From Davidsoniella eucalypti (taxonomy: Eukaryota; Ascomycota; Sordariomycetes; Microascales; Ceratocystidaceae), in assembly GCA_004009845.1 (NCBI GenBank), contig RMBW01000023.1, positions 1 to 64,000 of the forward strand: a stretch of 64,000 bases of DNA, written 5' to 3'. Positions 1 to 9,253 of this stretch are shown piece by piece (position 1 is the first letter of the stretch; each line of letters begins with the position of its first letter). The notes beneath the pieces were generated by a model. It worked only from the letters and a program-made list of their open reading frames with translations. It did not search any database and had not been told where the DNA came from. A program made the position numbers and the translations under genes.

Positions 1-118
1 TTCACTGGTCATGCCCATAAGGAGGGAATCAGCAATGATTTGCGTCTGCTGGTTGGCTGTATTCCCATCCATTGGCGTCCAATGAACGTCTTGTTGTCAC
101 CCAAGTCCTTCGTTTCTG
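1..118 (-). mobile_element. Fragment of a diverged RLE-type retroelement (C-terminal coding part)
   Basis: The reverse complement equals 35,689-35,806 and aligns with the coding region of the intact element around 5,720-5,830 (residues about 848-884), with many substitutions. It is the inner tip of a diverged copy that runs out of the window to the left. It joins directly to SINE tail sequence at about 119. Confidence 0.8.
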
Positions 119-372
119 CTACATAGCTGTACAGAGCTCCATTTCCACCTTAATAAAGATTGAATTAAAAATTAAAAAATTAAAAAATTAAAAAGACACA
201 TACTTCACCAAGAATGCTAATTATATTTGGTTACTGCCGTTAGTTAGAGCATCAATATACATTGTATACTAGTATTGGTTTAGGGCTATGGGTGTATCTT
301 AGGATACCGAGGTGCTACATAGCTATCAAGAGCTCCATTTCCGCCTTAATAAAATTGGATTAAAAATAAAAT
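119..372 (+). repeat. Two SINE tail fragments
   Basis: Two stretches (119-185 and about 240-372) match the 3' part of the complete SINE at 44,120-44,361. Both contain the block ending in GAGCTCCATTTCC and an A/T-rich tail after TTAATAAA. The second also has the segment with ACTAGTAT and GGATACCGAGGTGC. Both lack the tRNA-like head, so they are 5'-truncated. Mirror copies lie at about 35,437-35,688. Confidence 0.75.
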
Positions 373-1099
373 CATAGCCAAAGCGCAAGTGTGGTGAAAA
401 TTGAAGTTGTTTTGCCTTTTTCCTATCGGATCAATGGACATGTGTTATAAACTAATTTATAGGTCACCCTTTCGCCAGGAAGACGGGAATGGTCTAATGG
501 TTCAGTTCCTAGCTGAATATTAACGCCGGAGTGGCCTCACTCACCGCTTAGGCCACTCACCGCTTTCCTGGCACCCCCACCAAACCTTGCTAGGAAGAAT
601 TGGGCCGCCAACCGACCGCAATCACCAACACACATACGGACTTAGAGGGTATAGAGTGTCGGCTTCTGCGAGATGGAGCTCTGCGATAAACCTAACAAAT
701 CTGGTCCGCTTAGCTCCAAGGCGGGAATGATCAACCTCAGGACAAACTCGTAGAAGTCACCCTACACTCTGAGGAGGGATAATGGATAGGAGGATGAGGA
801 AGATAAGACGGGGCGCCCCAGTGGATGGAATGAGCTGGAAGGGAAGGATAAGGACAGGAACAACGACAACACCGACGACAACACAGAACACCAAGAGAAG
901 AGAACACCAAGAGAAGAGAACACGGCGGAGACGGCGGCAAGAGATGTAGGTACCATCGAGGTACCGAACTCTTTTGGTAAATTTGCACAAACTTTTATTA
1001 CTTTACTTGTTCAATTCAAGCAGCCTGTCTAAGATCTCAGTGTGCCCTAGAACTACAGATACAGCGTTGTTATTGAACAAGAGTAGCTGATATTCAGAT
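373..1099. other. No recognisable gene; repeat-derived DNA
   Basis: About 730 bases inside the inverted-repeat arm with no credible coding sequence. The overlapping small reading frames at 737-990 are Ser/Leu/Val-rich translations of a simple-sequence stretch. A short inverted repeat (GGTACC either side of ATCGA) lies near 950. A segment near 490 (TGGTCTAATGGTT) resembles a tRNA A box, but I see no B box after it. Confidence 0.5.
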
Positions 1100-1270
1100 G
1101 GATTAAACTAGTTAGTTGTATTAGCAAGATTCCTGAACGTTCCATTGAATCACTAGGATTGTACGATGCCAACCAGTTTAGGATACCTGACAAGTAATTG
1201 AAAGCCCCCCCCCTCCGCTAAGACAACAAACTCAATCAATGGCTTGTGTATATGTTCGGGACAGTTCTAG
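1100..1270 (-). mobile_element. Old, diverged LINE 3' tail
   Basis: Read on the minus strand, this has the same order of blocks as the young LINE tails in the window: a G-rich start, then CCATTGATTGAGTTTG, GCGGAGG, a segment ending in GGCATCGTACAATC, and CTAGTGATTCAATGGAACGTT. Substitutions are frequent. It is probably an older member of the same LINE family or a related one. The mirror copy is at about 34,533-34,703. Confidence 0.5.
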
Positions 1271-1953
1271 CATCGTTAATACTTAGTTGTTTGTATATGC
1301 TATGGGCGGTCTTACTAAGCAAGTTTTTCTGCCGGCTTTATGTTCAGACGAATAGTGCCCAATTCTTGGTCTTTCCTGCTATAAAAAAGCCATTGGTTCG
1401 ATTCACCGTTTTTGCGTTATTATCCTTCAAAATTGTACTTTTTACAATTGGAATTCATATAAAATTCCAAACGGCGATGATATACACAAAATATTCACGG
1501 AATCTTCTCTATGACGTCTAATGCGGATACTGCAAATGGTAAGCTCAATTTACTTTACTTACAAAAAAACCCCATTTTTATTTCTGGGTCTGAGCAGTGT
1601 GTAACAATAGCATAGCTGAACTAGGGTTGCTGCAGGGAGAGGTGTCCATCAATATGCACAACTTGTACATCCAAGTATGGAGACTGCAAGGAAGAAGTGG
1701 GTCTTTGCTGCGTTTGAATCGATTTTACAATGTACACATCTACACTTAGTTTGACTGTATTTAATGGGGCTGCCCCGAAGGATGTTCATTAAAGCAGACA
1801 TGATATGTATAACTATAACTATTAATATGTTTATATATAAGAAAGCCGCTATTTAAGAGCATATAATATACGTAACAGCTACAAAAGTAATAACCTAATT
1901 GATTTCTCATCTTTATAACTATCTCTATATATAAGCTCTACACGAAACCAAAC
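1271..1953. other. Intergenic DNA inside the repeat arm
   Basis: AT-rich sequence. The open frame at 1,246-1,521 (91 codons) is hydrophobic but has no recognisable family, overlaps the old LINE tail and is not supported as a gene. Nothing else is recognised. Confidence 0.4.
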
Positions 1954-2190
1954 ATGGCTGCTGAGCCAGAAATCACTGTCTCTTTCCTCGCTCCGACGGA
2001 CGTCAGCAAATACTTTCGTACTCTTCCTGCCACGAAGGAAGCCCAGCCAACCATACCCCAGCTTTTCCACGATGCCATGGTTGTCCGTAACGACGTCTTC
2101 GTCGTAGAGCAAAAGGTAAATCACCAAAACCTGTTGGAACTATTCGTATTGTTCCATTCCCACACGAACCGCATCCTACTCCGAAATCCA
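1954..2190 (+). pseudogene. Broken GNAT-family acetyltransferase gene (5' part only)
   Basis: The ATG at 1,954 opens a frame typical of fungal GNAT acetyltransferases, including VSFLAPTD, QPTIPQLFHDAM and VRNDVFVVEQK (about residues 8-52). In this family an Asn/Asp-rich segment with a His-Trp pair normally follows. Here it is missing, and the next family block (VGTIRIVPFPHEPHPTP) appears in a different frame from about 2,112. That indicates an internal deletion with frameshift. The sequence then stops at about 2,190 where the LINE begins, so the acetyl-CoA-binding half is absent. The same broken gene is at 33,613-33,849. A product is not expected. Family assignment rests on recalled motifs. 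Confidence 0.7.
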
Positions 2191-2957
2191 CTCGTATTTG
2201 ATTTGATTTGATTATATTTAACGTCCACCTAAATCACTAAGATCATACGACGCCGGATTGGCTACCGAACAGATATTTAAAGTCCTCCGCTCGATAAACC
2301 CAATAGCTTTTTATGTGCGGGATGACACCGTCCCCTAGTCCGAAGAACTGGTTGTCCATAACTCCACTAAGAGCAGCAAAAACAAATACAAAACAAAAGA
2401 AAGAGTAGTAAAATATGAAAACAAAAACATAGAACAGTAAGGCAAATAAAACAAGAAACACAAAAACAAAAATTACACCAAATCCTCCTCAGTCACCTCC
2501 CCCTCCGCTGTACTTGTCTGGCCCACTGATGGGGCTTCTTCTCTAGGCGCATGAACTCTGTAGTGCCTCCATTTCACCTCTAATCTCTTGGCAAGATACT
2601 TGCATGAGCTCTCTTTCCTAAGTAGCTTTTTGACAAAGCTGGTCCGGAGTGGTCTCTTATTTCTGGGGCACGCCCAGGGATGGAAAGGTTCCTTCCGTTG
2701 ATGGCACAGTGGACAGTTTCTTTCCGCATCCGTATGTTCGAACCGGTCATGGTACTCCGCAAAGTCGCCATGGCCTGTCCGGGCAGTTAGGATCCGTCCC
2801 ACCGTAGATCTGTGCTGGTCTTTAAACCAGTCCACCTTGTAGACAGTCTTTGTTTCAAAACGAACCCCAAGGTGCTTTCTCGGCTTGCACTCCGCTATCC
2901 ATGACTTGAAGTCGGCTGTGCGTTTTTCCATCTGTGGGCGGAAGCAAGGGACATATA
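2188..2957 (-). mobile_element. 5'-truncated Tad-like LINE (left-arm copy)
   Basis: A minus-strand element with a C-terminal ORF (next entry), a T/A-rich 3' untranslated region, and a terminal tail of repeated TTTGA units (plus-strand reading) at 2,190-2,210. The 5' truncation is at about 2,957, since the related copy at 15,300-15,790 continues past the equivalent point. Tail copies recur at 15.3, 36.7, 44.8 and 59.6 kb. I found no clear target-site duplication here. Confidence 0.8.
2473..2957 (-). pseudogene. C-terminal fragment of LINE ORF2 (left arm)
   Basis: An open frame of about 152 codons ending at 2,473. It contains RTGHGDFAEYHDRF followed by a cysteine-histidine motif (CPLC, then a His and a Cys within HPWAC), an arrangement known from the region after the RNase H-like domain of Tad-type fungal LINEs. 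The reverse transcriptase domain is absent because of 5' truncation. In-frame sequence continues to the truncation point, so the first Met is not a real start. Confidence 0.7.
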
Positions 2958-3039
2958 CGCGAGTCCCGCGCCGGCCCGGAGCCTCCGCGCCGTTCTTTCA
3001 CAGACGATCCTGACAATCACATTTCAAGAAAAAAACCCC

Positions 3040-3077
3040 GCCCGGTTAGCTCAATCGGTAGAGCGTAAGACTCTTAG
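3040..3077 (+). tRNA. 5' half of a split tRNA-Lys(CTT) gene (left arm)
   Basis: Bases 3,040-3,076 form tRNA positions 1-37: acceptor strand GCCCGGT, D-arm TAGCTCAATCGGTAGAGC (A box), anticodon 5' strand TAAGA and loop CTCTTA with anticodon CTT. Base 3,077 (G) is the first base of the tRNA intron. The gene is cut here by the retroelement at 3,078-6,702, and positions 38-73 lie at 6,718-6,753. A T5 run begins one base into the element, so Pol III transcription from this half would probably end at once. Confidence 0.9.
3070..3077 (+). repeat. Target-site duplication, copy 1 (ACTCTTAG)
   Basis: ACTCTTAG at 3,070-3,077 is repeated at 6,703-6,710 directly after the element. It spans the anticodon loop and the first intron base of tRNA-Lys(CTT). 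Confidence 0.85.
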
Positions 3078-6000
3078 CTTTTTAGTTTTTCATCAAAATT
3101 AGCATTACTACAGTCCTTGCATCGACGAATAGACCACACGACAATTTTTTCGCGTTCACGCGGCCCACGCGTCGGCAAAATGGCGCCAGCGAGAGACAAG
3201 GCTGAGAATACGACAAACTGGGGACAGATTGATTGCCCACGATGCCGCGACCGATCCGTAACTGTCAAAATGAACGCACCAAACGGCATCGTTAAACATA
3301 TGAGAAGTCACAAGCCACTCTCACTGGAGGAGAGAAGCGAAACCGGTGTGGATGTCTGCGTCATCTGTGGTAAGATGACCAGCAGCCCCAAGGAACGCCA
3401 AACCCACCACAGAGAATGCGAGCCTCACAAGATCGTACTTGTGAAAGACCACTGGCTACCTCGGCACGACAACCCTCACACAGGATTCAATCCTGTCCCC
3501 CCACCCGACAAGAGAATCGAAATTCGAACAACACGCAAGAAGGCTGAGGCTCCATCGACATCATCGTATCCCAACAGCCCGCCGATCGCGTCAGCCTCGC
3601 CCGCCCCGCCACGTGCAACCACGCGCCCCAACGCCACACCCTCAAGCGCCCAAGACAGAAACGATACGGATCACGCCGTTGAAGAAGGAGACAATGCTGA
3701 TGCGGTTCTGGAAGCCAACATCGACAAGGTGATCATCGCCATCCGCGACAACAACCCAGATGACCACCTTCGCCAAACCGTCCCCATCCCAACCTTCACA
3801 CGACCTCCGCCCCTCATATCACCGACCCCAGACACCCCCAACTACACCCGCCACCAGGTCGAAGCCGAGGAATTGCTGGAAAGCAACCCCTGGTTAGATT
3901 GGGTTCTATCGTACATGCATGTCACGGTCCCGGACCTCAAGATCCACGCACGGAACCTCCGACAGTTCTGCCTGAAGATTGCGGAGCTATGCCGACGATA
4001 CATCAACTATCCCACGGAGGCCACTCTGGCCCAGATCCTGTTGGGACCAAAGGCCATGCTCGGATGCGGCTATGCGGCGAAGAAAGCCAAGAAAGGGTTA
4101 CGAATGACCGACATCATCAAGGTCTACCCCCAATTCATCTGCCCGAAGCCCACCGCCCGTAACCACAATCCAAGGCCGCCGACCACGGACCCCGCAGAGT
4201 TGAACCTGGAAAAGGTCAATCTGGCAAAGAAGATGTTAGCCAAAGGAAGAGCCAGCCGAGCAGCAGCAACGTTGTCCAAGGACTCAACTCCTGCAGTCGC
4301 CTCACAGGAAACAATGGAACTGCTGGCAGCCCTGCACCCGAAAGGGACCGCCCGACCTTTTGGCAAAGAACGAGCTAGGTCTAAGCCAAAGTCAGTGGGC
4401 CCCGAACAGGTTCTGGAAGCCATCAAAGCCCAGGACCCGGAAGCTGCACCTGGCCCCTCCGGATGGTCGAACCGACTGATCATCCGAGCAGCAGACGAAG
4501 AAGACTTTATCGCCTTCCTTGTAAAGCTGGCAAATGACATCCTGGCAGGCTCTTCTCCCGGCAAGGCACTCCTTCTGGCGTCCCGACTTGTGGCCCTAGA
4601 CAAAAAACCAGGTGTACGACCAATAGCCGTTGGTGAAGCATTCATGCGAATCGTTGGCAAGGCCATCCTGATCGCCACAGGTTCACATGGTACCAACCCA
4701 TGCCAACAAGGTGTCGGGACATCTACGGAGCCAATCGTGGGACTAATCAGAGAGGCCGTTGAGGACGAGAACACGGAGGGACACGAGTATATTACTCAAC
4801 TAGACTTCTCCAACGCGTTCAACAACATGAGCAGGAGGAGGATGGCAGACTCCGTGCGGGACTACAGGCAGGATCTCTTGGGGGCAGCGGCATGGGCATA
4901 CGAAGACCCCACCATCCTCATCACAAACGACGGTAACAGGTTTGTATCCGCTGAAGGAGTTCGGCAGGGAGATGTGTTCGGTCCGCTGTTCTTCAGCTTG
5001 GGAATGAGAAAGTTCGTAGAGAAACTGAAGGAGACACTGGGGCCAGGGGAGGAAGTCATGGCTTACCTCGACGACATTGTCGTAGTTGGGCGACGCACGG
5101 ATGTACCGGATACAGCGGCCACTTTGCTTGCAGATATGGAAATCGGGGTCTCCCTCAACCAGTCCAAGTCTAAGGTCCTCCGTATCCAGGACTGCCGCGA
5201 GTCAACTGGCATAGAGGTGCTTGGCTCCTTCCTAGGCCCCACCGCTGCTCGACGACGCTTTCTCTACGACCGCATAGTTCGTCAAGCTGGCACGCATCTC
5301 AGGCTGGAGCAGTTGTCGTTGCAAGAGGCCCAGCTGGTGCTTCGTCTTTGCACTCAACAGACACTTCGACACCTGGTGAGAACCCTTCGACCCGACGGCC
5401 TGGAGGACATCTGGTCTATGCTCGACAATCTCCTTCTCAATGCGATGAGGTGGATCAGAGGCGTGGCCGAGCCCGGCCCATACGACGAAGACATCATGGC
5501 CTTGCCCATGAGCTCGGGGGGGATGGGCATCCCTTCCTATCTAGAGCAGGCCTTTGCCGTCTTTCCTGTCGCAACAGCCCAGGCCCACGCCGACTTGGAG
5601 TGTATCCGGAACCCAGAGATGACCCGCCCGGAGGGACTGCGGCGGCAGAAGGAAGTCATGCGGGAGCTCAACGGCATGAGACACGACAAACTTTGGGACC
5701 GCCTAACACCTGCAGAAAGGAAGGACTTCGGTGATAACAAGACGTTCATAGGACGCCAATGGATGGGAATACAGCCAACCAGCAAACGCCAGATTATTGC
5801 TGATTCCCTCCTGATGGGCATGACCAGTGAGCGTTTCTTGCTCCCGGACCCCATGATGGACAAACCTTGCCCAGAGTGCCACCAGACTGTCAAGTGGGCG
5901 CACCACCAAAAATGCCAACGGAGCACTGTCCGCGCCCGGTCTACTCAGCGCCTCCACGACACAGTACGAAACTGCTTCCACCAGGCTCTCCGCCAGTCAA

Positions 6001-6702
6001 AAATTATGTGTGACCTGGAACCCCACTTCCGCCACAATGAAGACGACATCGGCCGACGAGCTGATTGGGGATTCGAGGAGGTTGGATTGCGCAAACTGTA
6101 CGACCTGACGATCGTCACGCTGCATGGGGAACGCGCCTCAAGGGAAGCAGCTACCATTCTGAACAAGGTTTACGACAACAAGATTGGTAAATGCCCCCCT
6201 CTGGAAGCTGGTGAGCAGTTTTACCCGGTAGTGTTCTCCCAGGGCGGATCGATGGACTCGAGATCCGAAACTACGTTCAAGATACTGCAACAATGTATGT
6301 CAAAGACCACATCAGCCTGGCTCGCCCGAACCGTGGGCATCCTGATGGCTCAAACCCGAGTTGAGGCCCATTGGGTGACCCGAGGCGTGACTCGAGAAGA
6401 CCGCATGGGTGAAGGTGCAACACTCCCAGTCCGTCCCTTGGACTTGGAAAGTCAGGACGAGGACGCTTTTGTTGATTGCGAGGAGGGCTTCCTGGCCTGA
6501 GGAGTAGATGGGTGATGTTTTGATTGTTTTGTTTTTGTTTTCTTTTGATGTGTCTACAGCTGTATTTGGGTATTCGCTCTTCTTGTTTCTTCTTTACTGT
6601 TTTACTGGTTTTACTATTAGCTTTTCTTTACACACTATCGCCACATTCCAACTTAGTCTTTACAACTTAAAATTGCCAAACCAACATTAATATACAGGCA
6701 CA
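3078..6702 (+). mobile_element. Full-length non-LTR retroelement inserted in tRNA-Lys(CTT), left copy
   Basis: A 3,625 bp element bounded by an 8 bp target-site duplication. It has a short 5' untranslated region, one ORF (3,180-6,500), and a T-rich 3' untranslated region ending in TACAGGCACA without a poly(A) tail. There are no terminal repeats, so it is a LINE-type element. The single ORF has N-terminal zinc fingers, a reverse transcriptase, then a C-terminal zinc knuckle and a candidate restriction-like endonuclease. That order is characteristic of site-specific R2/R4/CRE/NeSL-type elements, which agrees with its position inside a precise tRNA site. A near-identical but frameshifted copy sits in the right arm, and a diverged fragment at 35,689-36,731. 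Confidence 0.88.
3180..6500 (+). CDS. Retroelement protein: zinc fingers, reverse transcriptase, RLE-type endonuclease
   Basis: 1,106 codons from the first ATG; the frame is open further upstream but without an ATG. A C2H2-like finger uses C19, C22, H40 and H44. A second uses C60, C63, H76 and C80. A Ser/Pro/Ala-rich linker follows. The reverse transcriptase starts near KPGVRPIAVGEAF and includes LDFSNAFN (D542), GVRQGDVFGPLFF and the catalytic YLDD box (Y629, D631, D632). A C-X2-C-X7-H-X3-C knuckle uses C897, C900, H908 and C912. It is followed by RRADWGFEEVGLRKLYDLTIV, a candidate PD-(D/E)XK nuclease region with D975. The protein would bind the tRNA gene, nick it, and prime reverse transcription from the nick. 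All reverse transcriptase motifs are intact, so this copy may be active. The clade assignment is inference. Confidence 0.88.
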   Translation: MAPARDKAENTTNWGQIDCPRCRDRSVTVKMNAPNGIVKHMRSHKPLSLEERSETGVDVCVICGKMTSSPKERQTHHRECEPHKIVLVKDHWLPRHDNPHTGFNPVPPPDKRIEIRTTRKKAEAPSTSSYPNSPPIASASPAPPRATTRPNATPSSAQDRNDTDHAVEEGDNADAVLEANIDKVIIAIRDNNPDDHLRQTVPIPTFTRPPPLISPTPDTPNYTRHQVEAEELLESNPWLDWVLSYMHVTVPDLKIHARNLRQFCLKIAELCRRYINYPTEATLAQILLGPKAMLGCGYAAKKAKKGLRMTDIIKVYPQFICPKPTARNHNPRPPTTDPAELNLEKVNLAKKMLAKGRASRAAATLSKDSTPAVASQETMELLAALHPKGTARPFGKERARSKPKSVGPEQVLEAIKAQDPEAAPGPSGWSNRLIIRAADEEDFIAFLVKLANDILAGSSPGKALLLASRLVALDKKPGVRPIAVGEAFMRIVGKAILIATGSHGTNPCQQGVGTSTEPIVGLIREAVEDENTEGHEYITQLDFSNAFNNMSRRRMADSVRDYRQDLLGAAAWAYEDPTILITNDGNRFVSAEGVRQGDVFGPLFFSLGMRKFVEKLKETLGPGEEVMAYLDDIVVVGRRTDVPDTAATLLADMEIGVSLNQSKSKVLRIQDCRESTGIEVLGSFLGPTAARRRFLYDRIVRQAGTHLRLEQLSLQEAQLVLRLCTQQTLRHLVRTLRPDGLEDIWSMLDNLLLNAMRWIRGVAEPGPYDEDIMALPMSSGGMGIPSYLEQAFAVFPVATAQAHADLECIRNPEMTRPEGLRRQKEVMRELNGMRHDKLWDRLTPAERKDFGDNKTFIGRQWMGIQPTSKRQIIADSLLMGMTSERFLLPDPMMDKPCPECHQTVKWAHHQKCQRSTVRARSTQRLHDTVRNCFHQALRQSKIMCDLEPHFRHNEDDIGRRADWGFEEVGLRKLYDLTIVTLHGERASREAATILNKVYDNKIGKCPPLEAGEQFYPVVFSQGGSMDSRSETTFKILQQCMSKTTSAWLARTVGILMAQTRVEAHWVTRGVTREDRMGEGATLPVRPLDLESQDEDAFVDCEEGFLA

Positions 6703-6710
6703 ACTCTTAG
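6703..6710 (+). repeat. Target-site duplication, copy 2 (ACTCTTAG)
   Basis: Second copy of the 8 bp duplication, immediately downstream of the element and continuous with the intron and 3' exon of tRNA-Lys. Confidence 0.85.
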
Positions 6711-6753
6711 ATTTGGAATCTTAAGGCTGCGGGTTCGACCCCCGCATCGGGCT
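6710..6753 (+). tRNA. 3' half of the split tRNA-Lys(CTT) gene (left arm)
   Basis: Bases 6,710-6,717 (GATTTGGA) fit an 8-nt tRNA intron at the standard site after position 37. Bases 6,718-6,753 are positions 38-73: anticodon 3' strand TCTTA pairing with TAAGA, T-arm GCGGGTTCGACCCCCGC (B box), acceptor strand ATCGGGC pairing with GCCCGGT including one G-T pair, and discriminator T. Joined to 3,040-3,076 this makes a complete cloverleaf, so a working gene was cut. Confidence 0.9.
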
Positions 6754-7807
6754 CAATTCCCGGTGCTCCAGTTCAGGAATATCGATCCTTGAATGGGACA
6801 TTTATTTTTGCTTTTTTGTCTGGTTATTTATGTTGATGAAACTGTGTGAAAAGCTTTTGCCTTGACGCCCTATCTTACTTTTGTTTTATATATTGGTTGT
6901 GCAAACACCATTACGATGTGTCCACAACTACTACCTTCTTTCCATCATCACATGTCAAGACAAGCAGGAGCATGTGCAACTGGATTGCTAGTTGACGAAA
7001 CATTACAATAGATATAGCCTATAGAGATGGGTTGAAGAGAAAGTGGATATCAAAAAGAAGACGGTAACACAAGAGCTCTAAGCAAAACCTTTACTCTTCT
7101 TGTAGAGTCATTCATTACCATAGATGTTGAAAAAAAGACAACAATAGATACTAGCCTAGATGCTGAAGTGCTAGCATTTCAAGATAAAGACTTGTGTGAA
7201 GTGTGACAATCAAGAAGTAACAGAGAGTAGAGGTCTTATGACGATTGTCAATATATGCACTGAGATGTTCCAGCCAGTGCCTAGTGGAAAACTTTCTTCT
7301 AGGTCTTCCTTCTTACTTGCGTAGCTGCGTCTCCAAAACCCGTATATCTGATACAAAAAGCGTTGTGACTAAATAAATACCTAATTTGTGGTGTTTGGGA
7401 GAGACAGTTTGGCCCATCAACTCCCACATAGGTTAGAGACCATAGAAAAAATCACATCTCCTCTCTCTCAAAGGTTTGCCGGAGAGATGGCTTTATCCAT
7501 CAACTCCCGATATACTTAGGATATCTGTTCACAGGAAGAGGTGTTTTCACACCCTTCAAGTTCACAAAATTCCTCGCCCGAGTATAAAGAAGAGACAATG
7601 TGACTCGTCGTCTGCATCTTCCGTTGCTTCATCAATCACTGCGCTTTCAAATTCTTCTTCTTCGAAGTATTCCTCAGACACTGGCATATTGGACATCTCC
7701 GCTTTATCTTCTGTATCATACAAACCGAGGATCGTGTCGGACAGACTAGGGCTCCAGTGGAGTTTGTCTGACTTTGCAGTAGAGGGACCGGCGGCACAAG
7801 CGGGAAA
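6754..7807. other. Inner edge of the repeat arm and unique spacer start
   Basis: No gene recognised. 6,785-7,150 aligns with 28,680-29,020 in reverse complement but with many differences; homology ends at about 7,150. The plus-strand frame at 7,476-7,811 is Ser-rich and partly overlaps the 3' end of the minus-strand gene that follows; I do not support it. Confidence 0.5.
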
Positions 7808-8353
7808 CTAATCATCTTCTTGGACGGTCTCTTCTAAAACAGACATGTCAGCTACGATCAATGAGGGTTCTTCGTGAGAGTCAAGGTTGAGAGTCTCAGA
7901 TTCTCCAAATCTAGGCATCACGTCGTCGATGTCGAAGGTAATATCGATCGGCTCGTCTTCGCCAGCTTCTATCTTTCTCAGAATCTCGGCATTCTCAGCA
8001 AGTATCCGCTCTTCTGTTCGCGTAGAAGTATTAGGCAATTCAAAACCTGGGGTAAATTGGTCAGTCCAGTGTTCCGCTTCTTCTTCGTTTGCAGTGGCTT
8101 CATCTTCATCGCGCTTCTCTCCTAGTTCTTCGTTCGTCTCAGTAGCAACAGTAACTTCGCTGGAGGGTCTCCAGTGTGCCGAAGGGGAACGAGTATCGGG
8201 GCTCTCATCGTTGCCATCGTTGTCAATGCCTTCATACGCGTTTGCTAGGGCAGTTTCGCCGGCGGTCGTCAGGAAAGCTACGGCAGGAACGGCATCGATC
8301 TGTTCAGCGATGGAGGCTCCAGTGAGCATGTTTGATTCTATCGGGATAGACAT
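7808..8353 (-). CDS. Hypothetical acidic protein
   Basis: 181 codons from the ATG at 8,353 (MSIPIES). The frame is open further upstream, but that part has a composition typical of a leader (Pro/Thr/Phe-rich), so I chose the later start. The protein is strongly acidic, with Glu/Asp runs at about residues 80-95 and at the C-terminus, and has a possible short helix near residues 118-135 (ERILAENAEILRKIEAGEDE). There is no signal peptide, membrane segment or known domain. It lies just inside the left repeat arm. Function unknown. Coding status rests on length, composition and a clean stop only. Confidence 0.5.
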   Translation of the reverse strand: MSIPIESNMLTGASIAEQIDAVPAVAFLTTAGETALANAYEGIDNDGNDESPDTRSPSAHWRPSSEVTVATETNEELGEKRDEDEATANEEEAEHWTDQFTPGFELPNTSTRTEERILAENAEILRKIEAGEDEPIDITFDIDDVMPRFGESETLNLDSHEEPSLIVADMSVLEETVQEDD

Positions 8354-9240
8354 TGTAAAGTGGGTAGGTGGTCTTGGTGGTTTGGTAGTTGCGGTTTTGA
8401 TTGATAATTGGGTTTGGTTCAATGTTGGGTTGGTTTTGCGGAGCAATGGGGGGAAAAGGAAAGAAGAAAGAGAAATGAAATTTCCAAGATTGAATGGGAG
8501 GAAATAGAGGCTTATATGCACCCCGAGTTGTTGGAAACTGAGCCCGATCAGTTGCTAACTAATCTTATGTTTACTGACGCGTTGTTTGGCCACTTCCCGA
8601 CTCGCCTAAGGCAGTCACTTTAAGAAGGTGGGTGGCCTAGTAGGATTTCTGGTTTGGCAGTAAACATAGGCCGGCGCCGTCCACAGATGTTGATGCCGTG
8701 TCTCGACGCGTCGTGATAGCGTTCTACCAAGACGCGATGTCTCTGCGGTGTCAACATTACTGTTTACTGCTTCCATTGGTCTATTCCAGAAATGTCGACC
8801 ATTTGATAGGCGGAGAACCATTGATCATTGGTGTCTACTATTCGACAGGGTTGGTGTTTTGTAAGCTCATACAATGAAGCTTCGATATAAACAAATACAC
8901 TGTCCTTCACTTTTATGATTTGGCAACTACTAGTTTTATACGCCATACACATAAGTCCTATATGCTTTGTGTGCACACCACACACCTCAAAGTTGCATAA
9001 ACAACCTATACATAGATCCTATACGTAGCTTATATAAAAGTCTAATACACAAGTCTTGTTTCTAGTCCTCTATATACATTCTATGTTAGTTGAATCCTAT
9101 CTATGTTCTATGCACCAGCTCAGCATGGCTATGTAAGGAAAAACATATATTTAGGCACCATGGAATACTAAAACACATTCACATTGGGAAAGGTAATTAT
9201 GTTGGTTTTGAAATGTTTTTGTATTTAAAAAAAAAAAAAA
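8354..9240. other. Intergenic region without recognisable features
   Basis: Presumed promoter side of the minus-strand gene ending at 8,353. AT-rich, with a poly(A) run at about 9,228-9,241. Small open frames here have no supportable identity. Confidence 0.4.
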
Positions 9241-9253
9241 ATTTAGAAAAAAC

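Larger units (their letters stand above)
1..7150 (+). repeat. Left arm of a large inverted repeat
   Basis: This stretch reappears in reverse complement at about 28,680-35,806. Bases 1 to about 6,785 match almost perfectly: corresponding positions sum to 35,803-35,807, so only a few single-base indels separate the arms. The differences I could see are a G7/G6 run in the reverse transcriptase gene, one TGT/CGT codon near 6,294, and a few small changes near 590-640. From about 6,785 to 7,150 the arms are still alignable but clearly diverged, with many transitions and some indels, and beyond that homology stops. The outer end is not in the window, because the match is still continuing at base 1. 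Confidence 0.95.

Noticed and set aside
480..560. Possible second tRNA-derived SINE head (TGGTCTAATGGTT)
   Set aside because: Only an A-box-like motif; no B box at the right distance and no second copy seen.
737..990. Three overlapping frames of 64-83 codons
   Set aside because: Low-complexity Ser/Leu/Val-rich translations of one simple-sequence stretch in all three frames; no coding signal.
1246..1521. 91-codon hydrophobic ORF in the repeat arm
   Set aside because: Overlaps an old LINE tail, lies in AT-rich DNA where hydrophobic frames are expected, and has no family resemblance.
4124..4774. 216-codon minus-strand frame inside the retroelement gene (and its mirror at 31,029-31,679)
   Set aside because: Antisense shadow of the reverse transcriptase ORF; Ser/Ala-rich composition follows from the sense codons.
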